Source of the DNA: Diphasiastrum complanatum
Taxonomy: Eukaryota; Streptophyta; Lycopodiopsida; Lycopodiales; Lycopodiaceae
NCBI GenBank assembly: GCA_029204225.1
Contig: CM055111.1
Span: 28,416,340 to 28,480,339, forward strand
Direction: 5' to 3'
DNA: 64,000 nt
A program made the translations under genes and the position numbers. The notes below the pieces were generated by a model. The model did no database searches, was not told where the DNA came from, and saw only the letters and a list, made by a program, of their open reading frames with translations. Positions 57,739-64,000 of the stretch are shown here, in pieces. Every line of letters begins with the position of its first letter. Within the stretch, counting starts at the first letter, position 1.

Positions 57739-58531
57739 CTCCCTCTTCAACTAGTTTTAGCATAGACTTTGATATTACTCCAAGTGAAGTCCTATGATTC
57801 ATGAAGCACTTGAGCTTTGATCTATCCTTCTTTTTGCCACTTGAAGAAGCATCCACTTGATCTTGCCCTTTAGACCACTTACTTTTGGGTTTGCCCTTAA
57901 ATTTGCCCTTTGTGAACATAGCATCCTCTTGAAGTGTCGATGTAAATCCACCTCTTGATTGAAGCCTATATTCCTCATTGATCAAGATCTCTTGAAGATC
58001 CATCAAACGTGGCAAAGTCTTTTGAATAGAAATACTTTGAACAATGTTAGCATGAGCATCCAACAAGCCTTTAAGAATCACTTGAATAAGCTCTCCTTCC
58101 TTAATGCTTTCATCTATGCAAGCTAACTCATCATTCAATGCTTTCATTTTCAAAACAAAAGTACTTGGACTTTCTTCATTCTTTTGCAAACAAAAAAATA
58201 TTTGCCTTCTTAGACTCAACACTCTAGAAGTAGACTTGGACTCATAAACCTTCTTCAATGAATTCCAAGCTTCCAAAGACGATGTGCACTTACCAACTTC
58301 CTTGAGAAGTTCATTGGTAACATTCATCTTTATCATGTGTAGAGCCTTCTTGGCCCTCTTGTCATACCTCAATTGATCTTGTTGTGTTGCTGGTCTCTCC
58401 TCCAAACCTACAACAATATCCAAAACATCATTCATCTCAAGAAGTGACTCCATCCTCACTTTCCATAATGAATAGTTACTTGAGGTAAGCCTATGATTGG
58501 CTTCCAACATGACTCCAATTGAGGTTGCCAT
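57734..58531 (-). CDS. Copia-E gag (C-terminally fused to PPT/LTR)
   Basis: The 265-codon open frame starts MATSIGVMLEANHRLTSSNY and contains the copia gag wording SLWKVRMESLLEMNDVLDIV, the UBN2 part (SLKKVYESKSTSRVLSLRRQ, LNDELACIDESIKEGELIQV) and a basic tail, then stops in the middle of the zinc knuckle at KCF. It continues through about 20 residues and ends LVEEGV-stop, in which LVEEGV is encoded by the PPT and the stop lies at the LTR start. Gag forms the particle in the family. Without its knuckle RNA binding would be weak. Confidence 0.9.
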   Translation of the reverse strand: MATSIGVMLEANHRLTSSNYSLWKVRMESLLEMNDVLDIVVGLEERPATQQDQLRYDKRAKKALHMIKMNVTNELLKEVGKCTSSLEAWNSLKKVYESKSTSRVLSLRRQIFFCLQKNEESPSTFVLKMKALNDELACIDESIKEGELIQVILKGLLDAHANIVQSISIQKTLPRLMDLQEILINEEYRLQSRGGFTSTLQEDAMFTKGKFKGKPKSKWSKGQDQVDASSSGKKKDRSKLKCFMNHRTSLGVISKSMLKLVEEGV

Positions 58532-58739
58532 GTAGCAATGACCTGATCTTCTCTTTCAACCTGCTTCAATGCACAAAGCACTCCTTTGAACAACAACAAA
58601 TGCTTTCAAAAGAAATCACCAAGATTTCAAACTATCTCACAAATTCTCTTCTAGCACTTATCCAAGCAAATCAACACATAGAATCATGGAATCTTGATCA
58701 ACCTATGATCTATCCGACGATTTTTTTGTAATTTTTAAG

Positions 58740-59340
58740 TTTCTCAAGATTTTTGCTATTCCATCCAACAAACCACTTTCGGTTTGCATCTGACACCTTT
58801 CCTCATCAGTTGCATCTAACGCCCATCTCAGTTGCATCCGATGCCCTTCCTCATCAGTTGTTCATTTGCATTCGACACTCCATTTTCAATTTGCATCTGA
58901 TGCCCTCCGTCGTCTGCAAATTGAGATGGATGTCGGATGCAATTGGAATGTTGAGAGTTGTCAAATGCAGTAACGAATGGAGTGGCGGATGCAAACAAAG
59001 GAGACTTAGCAGATGTAGATGGGAAGACGGTGTATGATTCACTCGTCAGTTTCAGACCTAATAGCTCGTCAGATGTAATTTTTTAAAAGTTCAAAAATTC
59101 GAAAAACTCAAAAAATTTGAATTTTGTCGGATGCAATTGTTGCAAACAGAATTTTTAAGTGGTCGTCGGATGCACGTCCAATGAAATTTTTTTAAAATTG
59201 GGTTGTCGGGTGCAAACAAAATTGAAGGACGTCGAATGCATCTTAGATGTCATTGTCGGATGCAACTGAAAATTCTCTGACGGATGCAATTGAGAATTCT
59301 CTGTCACGCAATTTTTAAGTCTGTTCGTCGGGTGTAAATG
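58740..59340. repeat. GTCGGATGCAA minisatellite-like region
   Basis: More than twenty occurrences of (T)TGCATCYGAYG or its complement CRTCGGATGCAA lie in 600 bp, with changing spacing. The strand sense of the word flips near 58920, suggesting an inverted junction. It is similar to 41280-41720. Confidence 0.8.
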
Positions 59341-60440
59341 TCGGTTGTAGACGTAGACTATTGGTCATCCTCCTAAAATAGGACATGATAGGGATGTGTC
59401 AAGGGACAATTGGTGTCAAGAAACGTGGGATAGTGGTGTGGCGGTTGTTTCCTTGAACATATTTGGTGAGAGAATAGATTGAATGCATGCTTGTGGAGAG
59501 TATGAATATCAGAAGGCAAACAAGCAATCAAAAGTGAAGAAGAACTGAAAGATGGTCTGGTATATACGAGTTCTATGGATCAAAATCCAAGAAGATTGAC
59601 AATAGCAACTAGCACCAATGTTAGCAGAGATTCTAGTTCACAGTTAGCAACGATCATGTTTGACACAGAATCTGCTTGTAATGATGCTTCTTACAACTGT
59701 CACTCAACACTTGTAATAAAAACTCCTCAGGGAGCCAAGAACAGGGAAGCATCAAAACTGAGTGGAATGGTGGATCAACCTCCAAGCCCTACACATCTAC
59801 TTGATACTAATCCCAAACCAAAACCTTAAGAGAAGAATCAACAACAATCACATTTATACATCAGTACCCAAACTAAATGCATGAAGATGAAGCATGGAAG
59901 GGAATGTAGGATGAAGGATCTTGAATAAACATTTCAGCAGCATTACAATACACAACACATGCTACGGATCTCGTGGAGGAGGCTCCTATTTGTGCACACA
60001 AAGAGTGAACCCCACTCTATAACATTTTGAGTTCCACCTCTTGACTAGTGGCTGAACCCCATTCTAGGTTCCACCTCCTACACATTATTAGAAGGCCTCT
60101 TTATTAAAAATACAACTCAAGTTGAGAGAGCCTAAATTACTAGCTCCCACATGGTTTTCCATCTTTCAGAAATTACCATGAGACTCACAATATGCACTTA
60201 GTGTATCACTAGTACTAGAAACCCTTTTTGGGTGATGAGGAATTGCATTGACACCTCAAGGGCATGGCATCAGCTAACAAGATCTTAGATGTTTGACCCG
60301 TTCAATGTAGTCCCGGACCTCAGCAGAAAATGGATCTTCTCAGAACTTCCGTGGTTTAAAGCGCATGATGGGAGCCACTTTTACCTCTTCCCAAGTGGTC
60401 TTTTTTTTTTTTTTTTTTTTCAACCGATAGGTTGGAAAAA
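59341..60440. other. Gypsy debris with LTR-like fragment
   Basis: Positions 59600-59770 are the reverse complement of parts of 43300-43840 (CTCAACACTTGTAAT, GAGCCAAGAACAG, GCTAACTGTGAACTAGAATC). A poly(T) tract lies at 60402-60420. The remainder is unassigned. Confidence 0.6.
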
Positions 60441-60446
60441 ACAATC

Positions 60447-60644
60447 TTACGCTGTAGTAACTGGTGACATAGAAAACAACTTTATTTTTTTTGTCAAAGT
60501 CTGTTCACCATAGATTTCGCACGCTTGCTTGTAGATCTGGAGGAACCTGTTCGGATCTGTCAATCCATCATATTTGGGCATTTCAAGCCGAGGTGCCCTC
60601 CAGACCACTTGCAAGGATGTGACAGGTACACCCATTGGACCCAT
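60447..60644 (-). pseudogene. Gypsy gag capsid fragment
   Basis: It reads APRLEMPKYDGLTDPNRFLQ and KQACEIYGEQTLTKKIKLFS, colinear with LDLPKFDGSPKPQRFLQIF of Gypsy-1 gag. Only this short part is present. Confidence 0.85.
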
Positions 60645-60944
60645 TGTTGCTGGTTTTGCTTATGTCTCGATTCACTGTTGCGACTCTGGGAAGGTTTGGT
60701 GCTTGATTCCTACTCTTGCTACTACTGATCATCCAGATCTCAAATTCATTCGGTCGGAAAGTCCAAGGTAGTTGGATCCTGATGGATCTGTGGAAATATG
60801 TTTGAATCGGTGAGGAATTGATTAGTTTTAATGGCTAATAGTGTGAATTTAGAACTATGATGGTGGTTTTTGTTAGATTTTACAATTTTCACCTTGTAAA
60901 TTTTAATAGTTTGATATCTATGTGGAACCACATGTGTGAGGACC

Positions 60945-61511
60945 TGTCAACACGTGTGAAATGTTAAGCATAAAGTTCAGATACATTGTATCTAGACTTT
61001 ATTTGGGTCAAATGTCGTAGGAGTTTGTAGGAATCTAGAAGGTCAACACTAGCTACCAATGATGATGTGGCAATTAGTGCAATCTTAGCCAAAGTAGATA
61101 TGGATAAGCACTATGAGTTGTCTCACACATGCTAGATATGGCTTAGAGAGAGATTATGAAGATTTTGTATATCATCCATGCGAGATCCATTTTGAGCTCA
61201 ATGATGAGAAACATTGATTTGGGAGCAATCTTGGTAATTTCACTTCTCTATGCATGTTCTTTGTGAATGAATGTTTAGGATCTGATAGGTAAACATATTT
61301 TCTATTAGCAGGCTGCTATACAGCAATTGTACTTTATACATGTGAAGGCTTATGATAATTATTCACGATTGTTCTTGCTTGGATATGTAGAAATGTCAAG
61401 TAGAAGCTAGATTTGGATTCTAGTTTGGAGATAGATCAATATACCAAGTTTCCCATCACTCTTATTGATATTTTGTAGACCTATTTGAGTCCTATTCTCT
61501 GATTTTTGACA
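60945..61511 (+). repeat. Copia-H 5' LTR
   Basis: Proposed TGTCAACACG to TTTTTGACA (567 bp), ends inverted TGTCAA/TTGACA. The right end is firm because it abuts the PBS TGGTATTAGAGCC (61512-61524). Confidence 0.7.
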
Positions 61512-61524
61512 TGGTATTAGAGCC
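61512..61524 (+). promoter_or_regulatory. Copia-H primer binding site
   Basis: TGGTATTAGAGCC directly follows the LTR, one mismatch from the iMet consensus. Confidence 0.85.
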
Positions 61525-61775
61525 AAGTATAAGAGCTTTGGTAATGATCTAAATCTCTTCATTTTGTATGAAGCGAATTCAATTTGAAGGAGGGCGAGAC
61601 TAACCATATGTTTACTTGAAGATTTGGAGTACAAATTAGTGTGTACTTCGCCAAGGAGGCTGGGAATTCTTTGAAAGGGATTTATGAATCAAAAAATACC
61701 TCTAGAGTGCTAATGCTTAGAAACAAAGTTCTACAAAGCATTAGAGGTAGTGAAGAGAGTGCTCAAGAGAGGGCA
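61525..61775 (+). pseudogene. Copia-H leader and gag fragment
   Basis: It reads SLKGIYESKNTSRVLMLRNK and RGSEESAQE (61670-61770), matching KKVYESKSTSRVLSLRRQ of Copia-E gag. Truncated at the gypsy RT fragment. Confidence 0.8.
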
Positions 61776-62125
61776 GTCGCGCTAAGACCAATGCATCTTT
61801 ATGCTTTTGGAAAGCCTGTAAGGCTTCCGCCGTCCAATGTGGTTTCGTAATGAGTTCATAAATTGGCCTTGCTAACTCCGCAAAATATAAAATAAAGATC
61901 CAATAGTAGTTAGCATGATTTATGAAGACGTAAACCCCGCGAATCATTGCTGGTGGTGGCAGATCAACAATGACCCTTATCTTTGATAGATATGTGGCGA
62001 TTCCATGTCTCGATATAATATGACCCAATATCAGGCCATGTGTCATCCAAAATTAACACTTTTCTAGATTCAAGAAAATCTGATATTCGCGGCATTGCTT
62101 CAACACTTTCTCCAAGTTGGATACG
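61741..62125 (-). pseudogene. Gypsy reverse transcriptase C-terminal fragment
   Basis: It reads CREYQIFLNLEKC, GLILGHIISRHGIATYLSKI, LPPPAMIRGVYVFINHANYY and PIYELITKPHWTAEALQAF, the thumb-side end of gypsy RT and start of RNase H, with a frameshift near 62050. Confidence 0.9.
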
Positions 62126-62139
62126 TGTTCTCAGTTCGG

Positions 62140-63223
62140 CTCGTGTGTTACATACCTATGTAACTAGCAGTACTTCAGACCCCTAATAGTCCATTTAGTG
62201 TTGGGGGCTAAATGGCAAGGTACCCTTATGATTAAGGGTATGTGCCCTTGGATAAGGGCAGGCAAGTGACTATACCTTAGTTGGAGGTATGGAGTCACGT
62301 GACCCTTGGATAAGGGGTACCCTTAGTATTAAGAGTAGGTGCCTTAGATTAAGGTACTAGTGTCCTTGGTTAAGGGCAGGTAGGTGTCTCTGCCTTGGAT
62401 GGAGGTATGGAACCTAGAGAGGTGTTAGAAAGTCATTGGATGACTATTTTTCTAAACCTTGGGCCTCAATCTTGAACCATATCACTTTATTGGTCTAGGA
62501 CCAAAGTATACTTGCACAACTTGGGCAATAGGACCTAGTAGGAGGGTGCTCTTCTAAAGTGTCCATTGAGTTTCCAACTCCCACAAGAAAGGTATTCAAA
62601 GAGTCATAGGTTATGGAAGGAGTCTCTTGACATTCCATACGCCTATGGAGGCTCTTGGAGATTATTTAACTCCCCTAGGCTTCTCTCTCTCTCATTGGAT
62701 GAGCATGGAACTCCATAGTGTATTGGAGGGGTCCATGGGCCATCTATATGAGGGTAGTAGGACGCTCATTGGGAGGGGGGAGATCTCTCTTGTTTGCTTT
62801 GCTTATGCTCTAGTGTTGCTACTAGTGTGTAGAGTGCTTTCTTGTGGTAGTATGTTTGAGGTTTGGATCTTGCTTATGGTATGGGACATAAGTAGGGTTT
62901 GGATCTTGAGTATGCTATGGAGTGTTGTGGTATGCTTGTGATTTGTTTATGGTTAGCAAGGGGGTGCTAGATAGGTCTTGCCTGGAGCTTGGATCTAGCT
63001 ATGGTTGGGTGGTGAATACTTGAGGCTAGCTTGTTATCTATCTTTGTGTTTAAAGAGTAGGGACACATGTGGAGGAGATATCCTTGGAGGCTTGCAAATC
63101 CTTACTTGCAGGTGGAGGCATCCTAGCTTGGAGTTGGGAAGCATCTTGAAACTTGCAGATTGCTTGGAGGACATTTGGAGGCTCTACATTGGATTTGGAG
63201 GACTTCCTCACCTCTACTTGTAA
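62140..63223 (-). repeat. Family K repeat, copy 2 (inverted to copy 1)
   Basis: It is the reverse complement of 44371-45361 plus 51609-51690 with no gypsy insertion, so it shows the empty-site structure. It includes GGATAAGGGTACCCTTA-type tandem words at 62200-62410 and the Leu/Gln-rich reading at 63050-63223. Confidence 0.88.
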
Positions 63224-63654
63224 AACTGTGCGTGCACAAATCATCCAAGAAAATCTCCAAAAACTTCTGCAAGTACTCTTTGAATAAGTAGGTAGATCTT
63301 ATGCTCCCAATGCACTGAGCACTGACATGCAATCATCAATGTATAGTGTTAGCACTCTTAATAGATTGGTCAAGCTGTATTCTAGTCAAGTAACGAAGTT
63401 GCTAAGTAATTAGCGAGAGACAGTGAGAGTTTTAATATAATCAGCTGGAGCAATTTTGCGCTATCTCTCTCACGCTGCTTCACGCTCTTGTATTCATTCT
63501 CTTATCAATCAGAGTGCAAGTTTTTGTCTCACTACTATTTTGTTCTATTGCACATAGCTACTGTTTTTCCCATCTTGATCATCTTTGCTGGTAAATGTCG
63601 CACTTCTGATCCACACACCATCCGTCATTCTACTTCCACTGCTATACTACCATT
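63224..63654. other. Unassigned, LTR-like sequence
   Basis: TGTTAGCACTCTTAATAG near 63343 looks like a copia LTR start but no PBS or partner was found. Confidence 0.35.
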
Positions 63655-63825
63655 ATTGATTTTACAAATGAAGTCAGGAAGTCCTACTAATCCAAAGGCA
63701 GCGCCTCCAAAGGTCCTCAAGCTCCAAGATGCTCCTCAACTCCAAGTTAGGATGCCTCCATCTGCAAGTACCGATTTCAAGCCTTCGTGGATCTCTCCTC
63801 CACATGTGTCCCTAATCTTATGTAG
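63655..63825 (+). repeat. Family K repeat, copy 3 (partial)
   Basis: It matches 44365-44540: TTTTACAAATGAAGTC, CTAATCCAAAGG, CCTCCAAAGGTCCT and GTGTCCCTAATCTTA. It is followed by about 170 bp of unassigned sequence to the window end. Confidence 0.85.
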
Positions 63826-64000
63826 GAAAAATACTACAAATTCTTCCTCAAAGAACACGATGAAAGTTTGAATAAATCAAACTAATATCAGTGTCTTCAA
63901 TCGGGTCTGATTATGGTCTATGTACTAATAGAACAGTTTTTACCTTGATTGAATAAAACATGCAAAATTAAGAGATATATTGCGTGAGTATTATAGACAA

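Larger units (their letters stand above)
57090..58690 (-). mobile_element. Copia-E: pol-deleted copia with intact gag
   Basis: The 3' LTR (57090-57738) and PPT (57739-57748) are joined directly to a 265-codon gag (57734-58531). Protease through RNase H are absent. The 5' UTR continues to about 58690 and no 5' LTR or PBS is seen there, so the right end is truncated. Confidence 0.88.

Overview
This window is nuclear DNA of a flowering plant (or at least a seed plant). The evidence is a spliced host gene of the plant DHH1/DDX6 helicase family with GT-AG introns, and a dense pile of plant-type Ty1/copia and Ty3/gypsy LTR retrotransposons. Most copia copies are primed by initiator-tRNA-Met (TGGTATCAGAGC-type PBS). 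Long (GA)n, (TC)n and (TA)n tracts are also typical. I cannot name the species. No bacterial gene, CRISPR array, rRNA or convincing tRNA gene is visible.

Region 1 (1-15.6 kb) is the only clear host gene: four consecutive exons, on the minus strand, of a DEAD-box helicase related to Arabidopsis RH6/RH8/RH12. The splice phases agree at every junction and the reading frame stays open. One intron is 12.2 kb (3183-15400). It holds a copia RNase H relic with its LTR, a truncated L1-like LINE, a truncated copia (Copia-2), and inside Copia-2 a young complete copia (Copia-1, 8727-13911, TSD GACCC, LTRs differing at 5 of 457 positions). A second Copia-1 copy sits at the left window edge, in the next intron or downstream sequence.

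Region 2 (15.6-22 kb) holds a second LINE fragment (reverse-transcriptase C-terminus), a hairpin-forming inverted repeat around a TA tract, the LTR/polypurine-tract end of a minus-strand gypsy element, and unassigned sequence that may contain a host exon near 20.5-20.7 kb.

Region 3 (22-30 kb) is a decayed gypsy element (Gypsy-1, plus strand). It has a 24/30-bp minisatellite leader, gag, a retropepsin remnant and the integrase C-terminus, with most of RT and RNase H missing.

Region 4 (30-45 kb) contains, in order: a plus-strand copia (LTR, PBS, gag, protease), a minus-strand copia (RNase H, integrase, LTR), a gypsy gag fragment, an unusual minus-strand element with a 251-bp LTR, perfect PBS and a tandemly duplicated unknown coding module, LTR relics, and a second decayed gypsy (Gypsy-2).

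Region 5 (45.4-51.6 kb) is a structurally complete gag-only gypsy element (Gypsy-3, TSD GTAAC). Its two LTRs are 676 and 1195 bp long, and its leader includes about 1.1 kb of almost pure purine. It is inserted in a repeat (family K) that recurs inverted at 62.1-63.2 kb.

Region 6 (51.8-64 kb) holds a nearly full-length but decayed minus-strand copia (Copia-D). Copia-E abuts it: a pol-deleted copia with an intact 265-codon gag ORF ending exactly at the polypurine tract. Beyond lie minisatellites, gypsy fragments, a further copia LTR/PBS/gag start and the family K copies. Nothing here looks like a cooperating gene system. The biology is repeated nested insertion, internal deletion and simple-repeat growth around one conserved host gene.
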